A stretch of 64,000 bases of DNA from Mageeibacillus sp. UBA4314 (GCA_002394605.1 DGUI01000011.1:73504-137503); one strand, 5' to 3'. Counted from the stretch's first letter, positions 50,086-59,791 are shown. Program-made: numbers and translations. The notes: generated from the letters alone by a model not told the origin.

Positions 50086-50882
50086 TTACCGCTCTTCATC
50101 TGCTTTGTCTTCTCGGCAGCCGCATCAACAGCCTTGATGACACTGTTCCTCAGGCCGCACTCTTCAAGAGCCTTGACGCCTGCAATGGTCGTTCCTCCAG
50201 GGGAGCATACCTTATCCTTGAGGACTGCGGGGTGCTCTCCTGTCTCGAGGCAGAGCTTGCCTGATCCCATTACCGTAGCAGCGGCGATCTTCAGAGCATC
50301 GTCTCTCTTGATCCCAAGAGCAACTGCAGCATCAGCCATTGCTTCGATAAAGAGCATCACATATGCAGGTCCGGTTCCGGATACGCATCCGATATTATCA
50401 AGAGTCTTCTCGTCACAGATGATGACTTCACCGCATGTTCCGAGGAGTGCTTTTACAGTCTCGACCTGCTCATCTGACAGATTGACAGGACAGACAGCAG
50501 ATACGCCGGCACCTACCTGAGCAGGCGTATTGGGCATTATCCTGACATAAGGCCTGTCAGCACCGATAATCCCTGCGATCCTCTCCGTTGTAACAGCCGC
50601 TGCGATCGACAGAACGACTGCGCCGGGCTTCAGGAAAGCGGATACTTCCCTCAGAGCATCATCAAAATTAACGGGCTTAACAGCCATAAGGACATAATCT
50701 GCATCCTTAACGCAGCCTTCCAGGTCAGTAAAAGCCTCACCGCCCGTAAGATCTGCCGCAGCTTTGAGCGAAGGAGCGTAAACATCATAGAGATTGATCT
50801 TGATGCCTTCCTTGAATCCGCCGGCAAAACCGGCTGCCAAAGCCTTACCCATATTACCTGTACCAATAACAGCTATTATCAT
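50082..50882 (-). CDS. proC: Pyrroline-5-carboxylate reductase
   Basis: ProC makes proline from pyrroline-5-carboxylate with NAD(P)H. The 266-residue protein has the Rossmann start IIAVIGTGNMGKALAAGF, VLMAVKPVNFDD (about 64-75), RIMPNTPAQVGAGVSAV (about 118-134) and the signature VCSPGGTTIAGVKALEECGL near the end (parts CSPGGTT and ALEECG). It is the first gene of the minus-strand run toward murJ. Confidence 0.95.
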   Translation of the reverse strand: MIIAVIGTGNMGKALAAGFAGGFKEGIKINLYDVYAPSLKAAADLTGGEAFTDLEGCVKDADYVLMAVKPVNFDDALREVSAFLKPGAVVLSIAAAVTTERIAGIIGADRPYVRIMPNTPAQVGAGVSAVCPVNLSDEQVETVKALLGTCGEVIICDEKTLDNIGCVSGTGPAYVMLFIEAMADAAVALGIKRDDALKIAAATVMGSGKLCLETGEHPAVLKDKVCSPGGTTIAGVKALEECGLRNSVIKAVDAAAEKTKQMKSGK

Positions 50883-50954
50883 ATAAACAGCCCTCCAGAA
50901 TCGACATGATTTATTATTATAATATAAAAAGAGCGATTTTAAGATAACATTTAC

Positions 50955-50983
50955 TTGACATCTTACAAACTCTCAATTAAACT
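50955..50983 (+). promoter_or_regulatory. Promoter of tRNA-Trp
   Basis: TTGACA (50955-50960) and TAAACT (50978-50983) are 17 bases apart; the tRNA begins 18 bases after the -10 box. Confidence 0.82.
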
Positions 50984-51000
50984 AAACAACGTTGTTATTT

Positions 51001-51075
51001 AGGGGAGTGGCTCAATGGTAGAGCAGTGGTCTCCAAAACCACCGGTTGCGAGTTCGAATCTTGTCTCCCCTGCCA
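51001..51075 (+). tRNA. tRNA-Trp (anticodon CCA)
   Basis: This is a 75-base tRNA with acceptor arms AGGGGAG and CTCCCCT, discriminator G and an encoded CCA. Anticodon stem GTGGT/ACCAC holds loop CTCCAAA, giving CCA (Trp). The T loop is TTCGAAT. A strong promoter precedes it and a terminator follows. Confidence 0.97.
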
Positions 51076-51079
51076 ACAC

Positions 51080-51112
51080 AAAGGTTGCCCAAACAGGCAA
51101 CCTTTCTTTTTG
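51080..51112 (+). terminator. Terminator after tRNA-Trp
   Basis: AAAGGTTGCC (51080-51089) pairs with GGCAACCTTT (51096-51105), followed by CTTTTTG. It touches the 3' end of the convergent MATE gene. Confidence 0.92.
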
Positions 51113-52513
51113 TCAGAGTTCCCCGCTGAGCCTCTTTGCTTCAAGCCTTGCTTCTTCCTTTGCAGCAGCTTCCATGATCCTCTTCTCGGTCTTGGGCAGG
51201 AGGATCCTGTAGATGATGATGCCCGTTACCGCAGCCACGACCCACGCGAAAGCATCGGCACCGGCAGCGAGATAGAATGATGCAACGATCATGGAGATGC
51301 CTGACATTATTACCCTGGCAACAAGTTCGGCACCTCCCATTATCATAGCAGCAAAACTGTGTCCGATGGACTGGATCGTGCTCCTGTAGATGAATATCAT
51401 CGCCAGGAAGAAATAGCATACGGCGCTCTCGATTATATAGATCCTTGCCCACGGCAGATAGATACTGATATCCGTGCCGCTTTCAAAGAAGATCGGCAGG
51501 ACCACGGGAAGCAGGAGCGTAGTTAACAAGGCTGCCGCTACAGAATAGATGATAAAGATCTTCATGCATGCGGTCACGCCTTTCCTGATCCTTGCAAAAT
51601 CCCTCTTGCCGAAGTTCTGGCCTACATATGCAGACATTGTCTGCCCCGCAGTAAACATAGCCTGAGTTATGAGTATCTGAAGCTTGTTGGCACCCGTGAC
51701 ACCGGCAACGGCGACGGAACCGAACATATTGAACGCGCTCTGCATGATCATGGTACCGGATGCCGTTATTCCCGTCTGAAGAGCCATTGGAATACCCTGC
51801 ATCAGTTCGCCGCGGATGATGGTGCCGGACAGCCGCCAGTGCTTTTTCCCGGGCCTGAGAACACCAACCTTCAGATAGATATAGACAATGCAGAACAGAG
51901 CCGACACTGCCTGCGACAGCACAGTTGCATAAGCAGCACCTGCTGTACCGAGCTTGAACACGATAATGAACAGCAGATCAAGGCAAACATTAAGGCCTGC
52001 AGAGATCAGAAGCGATATCAGCGGTATAAGGCTGTTGCCGATCGCTCTTAATATCGACGAGAAGTAATTATAGAATGCCGTGGCAAATATACCCCAGCAG
52101 ATAATGGAGATGTAACTGTAAGCATCGTCAAAAATATCATCCGGTGTATTCATCAGCACAAGTATCCCTCTGATCGTCAGGACCATAACGAGAGTAGATA
52201 ATACGATATGTGCAAGAGAAAGATAGATCCCGTTTGTAAAAGACTTCTTGACGGCATCCTCATCTCCGTACCCGTATTTCTGACTTGTAATAACAGTAAA
52301 GCCCATCACCATACCCGTAGTAGTACCGATAATGAAGAACATTACGGTGCCGGTCGATCCTACTGCCGCAAGTGCGCCCGGGCCTACGAACCTTCCGACG
52401 ATTATGGTATCGACAAAATTATAGAGCTGCTGAAAAATGTTGCCGACCATAAGCGGCAACATGAACTTAAGTATTACTGATAGAGGATTGCCCTCAGTGA
52501 GTTTCGTATCCAT
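51113..52513 (-). CDS. MATE-family efflux pump
   Basis: This 466-residue protein has 12 membrane helices in two similar halves and belongs to the MATE family of cation-coupled drug or metabolite exporters. Signs are the N-terminal LTEGNPLSVILKFMLPLMVGNIFQQLYNFVDTIIVGRFVG (in parts FMLPLMVGNIFQQLYN, VDTIIVGRFVG) and GIPMALQTGITASGTMIMQS at the start of the second half. The substrate cannot be told. It has no ribosome site of the strongest type and stands alone beside tRNA-Trp. Confidence 0.92.
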   Translation of the reverse strand: MDTKLTEGNPLSVILKFMLPLMVGNIFQQLYNFVDTIIVGRFVGPGALAAVGSTGTVMFFIIGTTTGMVMGFTVITSQKYGYGDEDAVKKSFTNGIYLSLAHIVLSTLVMVLTIRGILVLMNTPDDIFDDAYSYISIICWGIFATAFYNYFSSILRAIGNSLIPLISLLISAGLNVCLDLLFIIVFKLGTAGAAYATVLSQAVSALFCIVYIYLKVGVLRPGKKHWRLSGTIIRGELMQGIPMALQTGITASGTMIMQSAFNMFGSVAVAGVTGANKLQILITQAMFTAGQTMSAYVGQNFGKRDFARIRKGVTACMKIFIIYSVAAALLTTLLLPVVLPIFFESGTDISIYLPWARIYIIESAVCYFFLAMIFIYRSTIQSIGHSFAAMIMGGAELVARVIMSGISMIVASFYLAAGADAFAWVVAAVTGIIIYRILLPKTEKRIMEAAAKEEARLEAKRLSGEL

Positions 52514-52571
52514 GCGGGCATTTTATCACTGAGGGCAACTTTAAAATATCATTAATCTGCAGATTATTAAC

Positions 52572-53666
52572 TTAATCAGACTCTATTTTCGATGCGGCAT
52601 CACGAACTTCGACTACAGTGCCGGAAGCCTTATTCTTCCCTTTGCCGTATATGGGGGCAAGGATGAAGAGCATCGCCGGAAGCATCGTAAGGAAGAACAG
52701 CGGCAGCTCGCCCCAGGTAACACTCTGGTTCTGGATCACATCCGTATTACCGGCATATATGACCGCGATCAGATTATTGTTGAGGAAATGGATTATGACC
52801 GGCACCCAGATGTTGTTTGTCTTCATATATGCGTATCCGAACAGGATACCGTACGCAGTACAGGTGATGAGCTGTGATACGAACATCTGGATCTGGGTTT
52901 CTTTCGTATAGAACATCAGATCGACATTAAGATGCCAGATACCCCAGACTATACCAAGTATTATGACGCCAAGGCGCTTACCGAACTTGTTCTGGAGGAT
53001 AGGCTGCAGATAGTATCTCCACCCGTACTCTTCACCAAAGAAAGCGAGGAACACAAAGAAGAAATTGAAAGGCAGTGAGACCGCGTTCAGTATCGCTGCG
53101 GGTGTCATGAGGCTGGCTTTGAGCGAATCCCACGCTTCACTGTTGCCGTTTATAAGGTCGTTCAGGAATACAGATCCGAAGATCCTTCCGAAGTAGAGAG
53201 CAAGGAACAGAACGATCATGACCACGCTCATGCCGATATTCTTCCTTCTAAGGCCGGCATTCTCGGCTCTCTGCCTGCCGCAGACCCAGAAACAGATATA
53301 AGCTGCGATACTTCCGGGGATCAGAGGCAACTGTGAGATCACGACCCAGGGATCCATCTTACCCGCTTCACCCATGTCTATTACCGGCAGCTTGATGAAC
53401 ACTGACATGATCGATATGATCATCATGACAGCCGTAGTTACAAGCACTACTATATATCCTGCCATAGGCAGCTTCTCATCCTTCTTGGATGCGATCATCT
53501 TGCCTAAGATGACGCCGCACGCCGGATACATCATCTGTGTATTAACGAATGCCGTCAGATCGATCTGCTGTCTGAATCCAATGTACATAAGGATGCTCAT
53601 AACAGCCGTAACGCCATAGGCAACGGCTATGAATATCCACAATCTCTTTTTCCCTGTCGTGTCCAT
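52572..53666 (-). CDS. CPBP-family intramembrane metalloprotease
   Basis: This 364-residue membrane protein has about nine helices and the CPBP (CAAX protease/bacteriocin-processing, Abi) motifs. They are FFGEEYGWRYYLQPIL (about 212-227, EExxxR), GIVWGIWHLNVDLMF (His, about 245) and VPVIIHFLNNN (His-x-x-x-Asn, about 294-304). All four conserved polar positions are present, so it should be active. In Firmicutes such proteases are often next to quorum or bacteriocin systems. A GHKL kinase and LytTR regulator lie directly upstream. No peptide substrate gene was found. Ribosome site GGGAG. Confidence 0.88.
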   Translation of the reverse strand: MDTTGKKRLWIFIAVAYGVTAVMSILMYIGFRQQIDLTAFVNTQMMYPACGVILGKMIASKKDEKLPMAGYIVVLVTTAVMMIISIMSVFIKLPVIDMGEAGKMDPWVVISQLPLIPGSIAAYICFWVCGRQRAENAGLRRKNIGMSVVMIVLFLALYFGRIFGSVFLNDLINGNSEAWDSLKASLMTPAAILNAVSLPFNFFFVFLAFFGEEYGWRYYLQPILQNKFGKRLGVIILGIVWGIWHLNVDLMFYTKETQIQMFVSQLITCTAYGILFGYAYMKTNNIWVPVIIHFLNNNLIAVIYAGNTDVIQNQSVTWGELPLFFLTMLPAMLFILAPIYGKGKNKASGTVVEVRDAASKIESD

Positions 53667-53760
53667 AACTGATCTCCCGTTATTGTTTTTCTACACAGTC
53701 AGAACAGGTTTATTCCCTCCCCGTTCTGCACGGATACAATATAACGCAGATCAGGAGCAG

Positions 53761-53796
53761 ATCCTGTCAAAAGATGTGAATGGTAATTATCCTGTC
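53761..53796. promoter_or_regulatory. Direct repeat upstream of the CPBP gene, possible regulator site
   Basis: ATCCTGTC occurs at 53761-53768 and 53789-53796, 28 bases apart, in the 138-base gap between the CPBP gene and the GHKL kinase gene. On the minus strand the first copy overlaps a TTGACA (53770-53765) facing the CPBP gene. LytTR regulators bind direct repeats, usually with 20-23-base spacing, so the match is only partial. Confidence 0.35.
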
Positions 53797-53804
53797 GCGA
53801 AATG

Positions 53805-55256
53805 TCATCTTGACATCATAATGGACAGCTCGAAAGCATTATCAGTGGACGAAGCTTTGAGCATTCCATTATACCGTTCAACGGTACTCTCGATATTCCT
53901 GAATCCGAAGCCATGATACTCCCGGTCTTTCTTCGAAGAATAACCCGTAGATGCAAGGATCCTGTTGACATCCACCTTAGCCTCGATCGTATTTGTGATC
54001 TTGATGACAAAGAACTTGGCAGTGCGCTTGATGTCAAGAGACACGGCGGGCTTGGAGCACTTCACCGAAGCTTCTATCGCATTATCCAGGGCGTTGGCAA
54101 ATACGCTGCACATGTCCGTAGGCTTCATTCCGAGGCCGCCGTCGAGCACGCCGTCACAGGTAAATTCGATACCAAGTTCCTTCATCCTGTCCGCCTTCAT
54201 CGACACTATAAGATCGAGCATCTCATCGCCTGTAACATATGACGGTGACAATGCCTTTACATTACCGAGAAGATCCTTTATATGAGCGTCAGCATCTTCT
54301 ATGCGCCCCTCATCGATCATCATCGAGGCAAGTGAGAGATTGTTTATGATATCGTGACGGAAAGCTCTTGTCTCCTCCTGTTTGCGCTTATACTGCTCAA
54401 TATATTCGAGCTGGGCCTTAAGATAATTCTCCTGATATTCATTCTTATCCTTGAGCGATCTCTCAACGGCAGTCATGACGAGCAGGAACGGAGCAAGACA
54501 ACCTACGATGGGAAGGACTATTCCATACATGGTACACAGGAGCGAATATTTAAGTTCCGTATCGTCTCCCCCATAGAATACGAGCGTCGACAGGAAAGAG
54601 AAAAATATCATCCACAGAATGAACAAGACCCTGTTCCTGACGCGGATCGTATAATACCTGCCCTTCTTGTAGTAAGCAAAATAAAGGAGTGCGCAGAGCA
54701 AAGCACTGATCACAAAATCTATCACGACAACAATGTCAAGGAAAGGACTGAAATCATTTTTGGGTTCATAGATGGTCGTCAGAAGGGCTGTATCTCCTCC
54801 TGAAAGGAAAAAGACTGTGTATTCCACAATGTTCTGCATGTAAAAATAGTAGAAATAAAGACCGACAGTAGCTTCGATTGCCCGAAGAAACTTCTTCTCC
54901 TTATACACGATCAGATAGAATACAAAGGCATAGGCGAAGGCTACCAGGTTAACGACCAGACTCACTGCCGCTGTAACAAGTGCAGGAATGACTTCCTCGG
55001 CATCCTCACCCGGAATGATGGCAGACAACTGTGAAGTCAGATGATCTACTATGTAATCTCCATAAATGAACTCAATGACAACGATAATGATCTGCACGAT
55101 GATGATCCCGCATGCTGACAAAACAAGCTTACGGCTAAGCTTTATGTTACGCCCGAGGAAACAGGCAGAGATAAGCACTATGATCACCATGGACAGGATA
55201 AAAGTGACGATCGACAGAGAGGATACCGCGATACTTAAGATCTCATAACCGCTCAT
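53805..55256 (-). CDS. AgrC-like sensor histidine kinase (GHKL type)
   Basis: This 483-residue protein has six or seven N-terminal membrane helices (about 10-245), a coiled segment and a kinase core. The phospho-acceptor box is ETRAFRHDIINNLSLASMM (His about 301), and the GHKL ATPase has NALDNAIEA (N box) and YHGFGFRNIESTVERYNG (G box). This is the pattern of peptide-sensing kinases such as AgrC, with the sensor in the membrane. The partner response regulator gene is immediately upstream, 1 base away. Signal unknown. Confidence 0.88.
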   Translation of the reverse strand: MSGYEILSIAVSSLSIVTFILSMVIIVLISACFLGRNIKLSRKLVLSACGIIIVQIIIVVIEFIYGDYIVDHLTSQLSAIIPGEDAEEVIPALVTAAVSLVVNLVAFAYAFVFYLIVYKEKKFLRAIEATVGLYFYYFYMQNIVEYTVFFLSGGDTALLTTIYEPKNDFSPFLDIVVVIDFVISALLCALLYFAYYKKGRYYTIRVRNRVLFILWMIFFSFLSTLVFYGGDDTELKYSLLCTMYGIVLPIVGCLAPFLLVMTAVERSLKDKNEYQENYLKAQLEYIEQYKRKQEETRAFRHDIINNLSLASMMIDEGRIEDADAHIKDLLGNVKALSPSYVTGDEMLDLIVSMKADRMKELGIEFTCDGVLDGGLGMKPTDMCSVFANALDNAIEASVKCSKPAVSLDIKRTAKFFVIKITNTIEAKVDVNRILASTGYSSKKDREYHGFGFRNIESTVERYNGMLKASSTDNAFELSIMMSR

Positions 55257-55257
55257 G

Positions 55258-55968
55258 TCAGAATGCCTGCCTTTCTACAAAAGAATAAAGAGCCTCTTTA
55301 AGCGTCTTTGTATTGCCGCGGCTTACCGGGACAGATGATTCGCCGTTACCTGAATCAAGGATAACATCAGTTTTTACGAGTTTCTTGATCCTTGCAAGAG
55401 GTACAAGATAACCCCTGTGAGTCCTGAAGAAACCGTCATCTTTAAGCTGATCCTCAAAATCACTGATATTATACCTGACCAGATGATCTCCATTGACAGT
55501 ACAGATCCTCACATACTGGTTCTGCGCCTCAAAATAGACGATGTCGCTGAGATTGACCACTAATTCATTGCCGTCTTCCCTGACGACCAGCTGTCTTTGT
55601 GTCGAATTCTGCGAATTCACGTAATTAAGCACTTCCCTAAGCTTCTCAACTTTAACCGGTTTGGTCAGATACCTGAGCGCATTGACTTCATAACCTTCGA
55701 TGGCATATTCAACATGCCCTGTAAGGAATACTATCAACACCTCAGAAGACCTTGATCTTAAGTTCCTTGCAAGAGTGATGCCGTCCATCTCAGGCATTTC
55801 GATGTCAAGGAAAACGATATCGTACGGCTTCCTGTCGAATTCGGCAAGAAGATCGTGACCATCGTGGAATGAATTGATCTCCGGATCAAGATCACCGATA
55901 AGCTTTGTGATAAGAGCCCTCAACCCGGCTCTGAACTGTTCCTCATCATCGCAGATAGCTATTCGCAT
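55258..55968 (-). CDS. LytTR-family response regulator
   Basis: This 236-residue regulator has a receiver domain (about 1-118; IAICDDEEQF, phospho-acceptor in DIVFLDIEMPEMDGITLA, Thr in VFLTGH, Lys in RYLTKPV) and a LytTR DNA-binding domain (about 135-233; IVYFEAQNQYVRICT, FRTHRGYLVPLARI). It would be phosphorylated by the adjacent GHKL kinase. AGGTG precedes the ATG. Such pairs control bacteriocin, competence or adhesion genes. The target here is unknown. Confidence 0.93.
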   Translation of the reverse strand: MRIAICDDEEQFRAGLRALITKLIGDLDPEINSFHDGHDLLAEFDRKPYDIVFLDIEMPEMDGITLARNLRSRSSEVLIVFLTGHVEYAIEGYEVNALRYLTKPVKVEKLREVLNYVNSQNSTQRQLVVREDGNELVVNLSDIVYFEAQNQYVRICTVNGDHLVRYNISDFEDQLKDDGFFRTHRGYLVPLARIKKLVKTDVILDSGNGESSVPVSRGNTKTLKEALYSFVERQAF

Positions 55969-56108
55969 TTATCACCTGTTCTCAGAACGCCTTACTCTTC
56001 TGTATGCAACAGCGCTGACTTCAGCATATTTTTTTCAGATTACATTCTACTATACTTGCAACGGATTACAAAACACTATTCTTTGAAGGAAAATACACTA
56101 TCATCACA

Positions 56109-56552
56109 TCAAAACTCTTTGAAGAATGATGCCAATTCTGTAAGATCAGTAAATCCGAGTTTCTTATAAAACTCATAAGAAGGCTTGCTGCGCTCTGTAT
56201 GAAGGAAGATCTGTCTGATCCCGTGCACCTTCAGATAATTCTCGATCGACTTCATAAACCCTGTACCGAATCCCCTGCCCTGCATGTCTGTCCTGACGAA
56301 AAGCTCTTCGATAAAGTATTCCGTACCCCGGCACCAGTGCCTGATATTGCCTATGGACACACCAACTAATCCGTCTCCCTCCATAAATCCAAGGATAAGC
56401 GGAGTTCTTACCATCATAAGATCCTTGAGATAATCATCGAGCTGCTCATCATCACTCCAGTCATCATTCCACGGGGGCGCAGTAAACACGCTCCTGAACA
56501 GATCTTTGATGACTTTGAAGTCATTTATGCTAAGTTCGACTAAAGTGGCCAT
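56109..56552 (-). CDS. GNAT-family N-acetyltransferase
   Basis: This 147-residue protein is a GNAT acetyltransferase. Motif A is FVRTDMQGRGFGTGFMKSIENYL (about 88-110; core QGRGFG), followed by IFLHTER and YEFYKKLGF. Short GNATs of this size often modify small molecules or aminoglycoside-like compounds. The start is the ATG at 56552, 4 bases after the murD stop, and coupling is likely. The longer frame upstream overlaps murD. Acceptor unknown. Confidence 0.82.
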   Translation of the reverse strand: MATLVELSINDFKVIKDLFRSVFTAPPWNDDWSDDEQLDDYLKDLMMVRTPLILGFMEGDGLVGVSIGNIRHWCRGTEYFIEELFVRTDMQGRGFGTGFMKSIENYLKVHGIRQIFLHTERSKPSYEFYKKLGFTDLTELASFFKEF

Positions 56553-56556
56553 GATA

Positions 56557-58047
56557 TCAGAGTTTTGCCACCAGTTCCTTAAACAGGTCCCCTCTGTGTT
56601 CGAAATGTCTGAAGTGATCATAAGAAGTTCCTACACTGCTCATGATGACAACATCACCGGCCTTCGCCAGGGATCTGGCCTTATTGACTGCTTCCGTCAT
56701 GTTCTTAAGAGCCTGATCCCTCGAATCGGGAAGCTCATATACTTCATCGCCTCCCTCGATCACATAGACCTCGTATTTACGTCCGCAGGCTTCTTTCTCA
56801 AGTATCTGCTTGATAAGATCCGCATTAGATCCGTAAATAACAATCCTGTCAGAGAATCTGAGGATCGCATCGCCCAATCCCTCATAGACACACTGTTTGT
56901 CCTTACCTCCGCACAGCAGAACGCCGTGAAGACCTCTTCCCGACAGAGCGTTCATCGTATTTATCGTGCGGTTAGGTGATGTATCGATCGAGGAATTATA
57001 CCACCTGACACCGTCGAGTTTCCTGACAAATTCGATCCTGTGGGCAACCCCCTTGAACTCTCTGGCAACGGTAACAACATCTTCCTCGGATACAAGATCG
57101 GAAGTTATTGCGATCGCAGCCAGATAATTCTGGACATTATGATCACCCGGTATCAGAATATCGTTCTTATGTATGATCTTCTTAGTGCCTGACGGCCGCG
57201 ACAAGCAAAGATATCCTTCATTATCCACATACGCCACATCCGCATTCGGATAATTGCTGCGGATATTTACGCAGGTATCGCCTCCGAAGAAGGAGACACG
57301 TCCCCTGGCTATATTACGCAGATCATAAGTCAGATCATTATTACAGTTGAGCACGACCTTCCCCGTTGCGCCCTGGTTATTGAAGATATTAGCCTTGGCA
57401 TCGATATACTCCCGGTAATCGTAGTGAAAGTCAAGATGATTGGGCGTTATGTTAGTTACAACGGCATTATCAACACTTCTCTTAAGCCCCAGCAGCTGGA
57501 ATGATGACAGTTCCAGGACAACCTTATCCTTGGGCGTGATCTCTTCAATCCTGTCAAGAAGAGGAGTTCCGATATTTCCTCCCAGGTAACAGTTATAGCC
57601 GGCTGTCTTCAATATCTCATATACGAGTGTTGTAGTTGTTGTCTTACCGTCTGAACCGGTTATGCCGAATGTCTCTGCAGGACAAAGGTCAAGGAAGAGC
57701 TCCATTTCGGTGGTGAGGATTGCTCCTTTACGGCGTTGTGCTTCGAGAGCATCTACCGTGAACCTCATTTTAGGAGTCTTGAACACGATATCAAAAGACT
57801 CCTCGTATAAAGGCTTCAGGTAATCACTGCCAAGTGACCACCTGACCTTAATATTCTTATCTTCAAATTCTTTTACGGTATTATCTATTGCCGGCTCCGA
57901 TGTATCATGGGCATCACAGGCTGTTATCTCGCAGCCGAGTCCTGACAGCCACACGATCAGCGGTTTATTGGATATTCCAACGCCTATGACGGCAGCTTTG
58001 CGTCCGTTAATATTCTTTTTGAATCTCTCAAGTTTAAGATTATTCAA
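56557..58047 (-). CDS. murD: UDP-MurNAc-L-Ala:D-Glu ligase
   Basis: MurD adds D-glutamate to the peptidoglycan precursor in the cytoplasm. The protein has 496 residues when read from the TTG at 58047, which has an ACGGAGG site 8 nt upstream. The ATG at 58071, inside the ABC gene, has none. Motifs are AAVIGVGISNKPLI near the start, FGITGSDGKTTTTTLVYEIL (about 130-149), NITPNHLDFH (about 205-214), HNVQNYLAA and VRWYNSSIDTSPNRTI (catalytic region, of the clostridial type). It is not in a dcw cluster but downstream of an ABC exporter, overlapping it by 8 bases. Confidence 0.9.
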   Translation of the reverse strand: MNNLKLERFKKNINGRKAAVIGVGISNKPLIVWLSGLGCEITACDAHDTSEPAIDNTVKEFEDKNIKVRWSLGSDYLKPLYEESFDIVFKTPKMRFTVDALEAQRRKGAILTTEMELFLDLCPAETFGITGSDGKTTTTTLVYEILKTAGYNCYLGGNIGTPLLDRIEEITPKDKVVLELSSFQLLGLKRSVDNAVVTNITPNHLDFHYDYREYIDAKANIFNNQGATGKVVLNCNNDLTYDLRNIARGRVSFFGGDTCVNIRSNYPNADVAYVDNEGYLCLSRPSGTKKIIHKNDILIPGDHNVQNYLAAIAITSDLVSEEDVVTVAREFKGVAHRIEFVRKLDGVRWYNSSIDTSPNRTINTMNALSGRGLHGVLLCGGKDKQCVYEGLGDAILRFSDRIVIYGSNADLIKQILEKEACGRKYEVYVIEGGDEVYELPDSRDQALKNMTEAVNKARSLAKAGDVVIMSSVGTSYDHFRHFEHRGDLFKELVAKL

Positions 58048-59791
58048 CTCCGAGTCCTCCGTATGCTTCATATAATCTGGAGTAGAAACCGCCGCTCCTT
58101 ATAAGTTCCTCATGGCTTCCGATCTCCGATATCATTCCTTTATCGACCACGATTATCTTATCACAATCCACGATCGTTGACAGTCTGTGTGCGATTATTA
58201 TACCTGTCCTTCCGGATAGGATCTCCTTGACAGCCTTCTGTATCTTAACTTCAGTAAGGATATCGACAGATGATGTAGCCTCATCAAGGATTATCACAGA
58301 AGGATCATAAGCCATTATACGTGTAATACTCAGGAGCTGCTTCTGCCCCTCGGATATATCGTCTCTGTCTCCGCCGATCTCTTCTTCATAGCGTCCGGGA
58401 AGATTATCAATAAATGAATCTGCTCCGGTCTTATGAGCAGCCTTCCTGCAGCTGTCTTCATCAAGGTCAGGTTTGCCATACCTGATATTATCAGTTACCG
58501 AACCAATGCTGAACCAGTTGTCCTGGGCAACAAGACCTATCAGTCTTCTTAGTTCTCTTCTTGGAATATCGTAGATACTGATACCGTTAATAAGGATATC
58601 ACCTGAATCCACGTGATAATATCTGAGGAGCAGATTAATGACTGTTGATTTTCCGCCGCCTGTAGGGCCTACTATTGCAGCTTTCTGTCCCGGTTCTATA
58701 ACAAAAGATACATCTTTAAGCACGGGCTTGCCCTTTGTGTAGGAGAATGTAACATGGCTGAACTCAATACGTATATTCTCTGTATCAGTTATCACTTCAG
58801 GGGCATTGATATCCTCCTTTACTATCTCCTCCTCATCAATGAAAGCAAAGATCCTGTCCAGGCACGCAAAACTGTCTGACAGTTCCGTAAATACAGATGA
58901 CAGATCATTAAAGGGCTTCATGAACTGATTAGCATACATAAGGAGCGAACTCATTATTCCGACAGTCAGGTCGCCCGAAATAATGCTGAGCGCACCTATC
59001 AGCGCTACTCCGGCATAGATAAGAGCATTAATGAACCTTGTTGAAGGATTCGTAATAGACGACAGGAAAGTTGCCTTGGATGATGCTTTTCTGTAATCCT
59101 CGTTGAGATCGTCAAATCGTGACACAGCACCGGACTTAAGGTCATAGATCTTTGTCTCCCTGAACCTTGAACAGGATTCACCGATATATGATGTCTGTCT
59201 TCCCCTGATATCCGAAGCAGCCCTGAATGACTTGTATGACCTTGAAGATATCATATATGCCACGATAAACGATACCGGAGTAAAGAGTATCACGTAAAGT
59301 GCTATCCTCCAGTTCAACATGATCATAATGACCAGCGTTACCCCAATAGATACGATGCCGCTGAAGAATTGGTTGAGGAAAAGGATCAGACCATCCCCAA
59401 CCGTCTCACAGTCGTTTATGGCCAGACTCTGTATAAATCCCTGTTCACTTCTGTCTATAAATGATATAGGCAGTCTTCTGATCTTACCGTATGCATCATC
59501 CTTGAGATTAGCTATCAGATCATAAGACAGCTTATTATTGATCCTGAGCATGATAAGCTGCGCAAGTGCACCGCCCAGGGCGATCAAAGCTATAAACACC
59601 ACATTATATAAGATCCTGTCGAGGTTTCCTGCCACTTTGTCATCAATAAGATCTATGGTCTCACCGGCATAATATGGGATCAGCATCGCAAGTGCGGCAT
59701 ATAGACCGGCAAGCAAGAATGATAATATGACAAGCGCCTTCTGCTTACCTGTATACCGGATGATCCTTCTGATATTCTTCATCTTACTCAT
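58040..59791 (-). CDS. ABC exporter half-transporter, subunit 2
   Basis: This 583-residue protein has an N-terminal membrane domain of six helices and a C-terminal ATPase. Walker A is VGPTGGGKSTVIN (about 365-377), Walker B VIILDEATSSVD with the catalytic Glu intact, and the signature is DISEGQKQLL, so LSGGQ is altered to ISEGQ. This pairs with the neighbouring half-transporter, whose signature is normal but Walker B is altered, as in heterodimeric exporters. Substrate unknown. It overlaps that gene by 8 bases and murD by 8. Confidence 0.92.
   Translation of the reverse strand: MSKMKNIRRIIRYTGKQKALVILSFLLAGLYAALAMLIPYYAGETIDLIDDKVAGNLDRILYNVVFIALIALGGALAQLIMLRINNKLSYDLIANLKDDAYGKIRRLPISFIDRSEQGFIQSLAINDCETVGDGLILFLNQFFSGIVSIGVTLVIMIMLNWRIALYVILFTPVSFIVAYMISSRSYKSFRAASDIRGRQTSYIGESCSRFRETKIYDLKSGAVSRFDDLNEDYRKASSKATFLSSITNPSTRFINALIYAGVALIGALSIISGDLTVGIMSSLLMYANQFMKPFNDLSSVFTELSDSFACLDRIFAFIDEEEIVKEDINAPEVITDTENIRIEFSHVTFSYTKGKPVLKDVSFVIEPGQKAAIVGPTGGGKSTVINLLLRYYHVDSGDILINGISIYDIPRRELRRLIGLVAQDNWFSIGSVTDNIRYGKPDLDEDSCRKAAHKTGADSFIDNLPGRYEEEIGGDRDDISEGQKQLLSITRIMAYDPSVIILDEATSSVDILTEVKIQKAVKEILSGRTGIIIAHRLSTIVDCDKIIVVDKGMISEIGSHEELIRSGGFYSRLYEAYGGLGVE

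Noticed and set aside
53667..53804. Hidden signal-peptide gene next to the AgrC/LytTR pair
   Set aside because: I found no start with a ribosome site and a plausible precursor in either strand of the gap.
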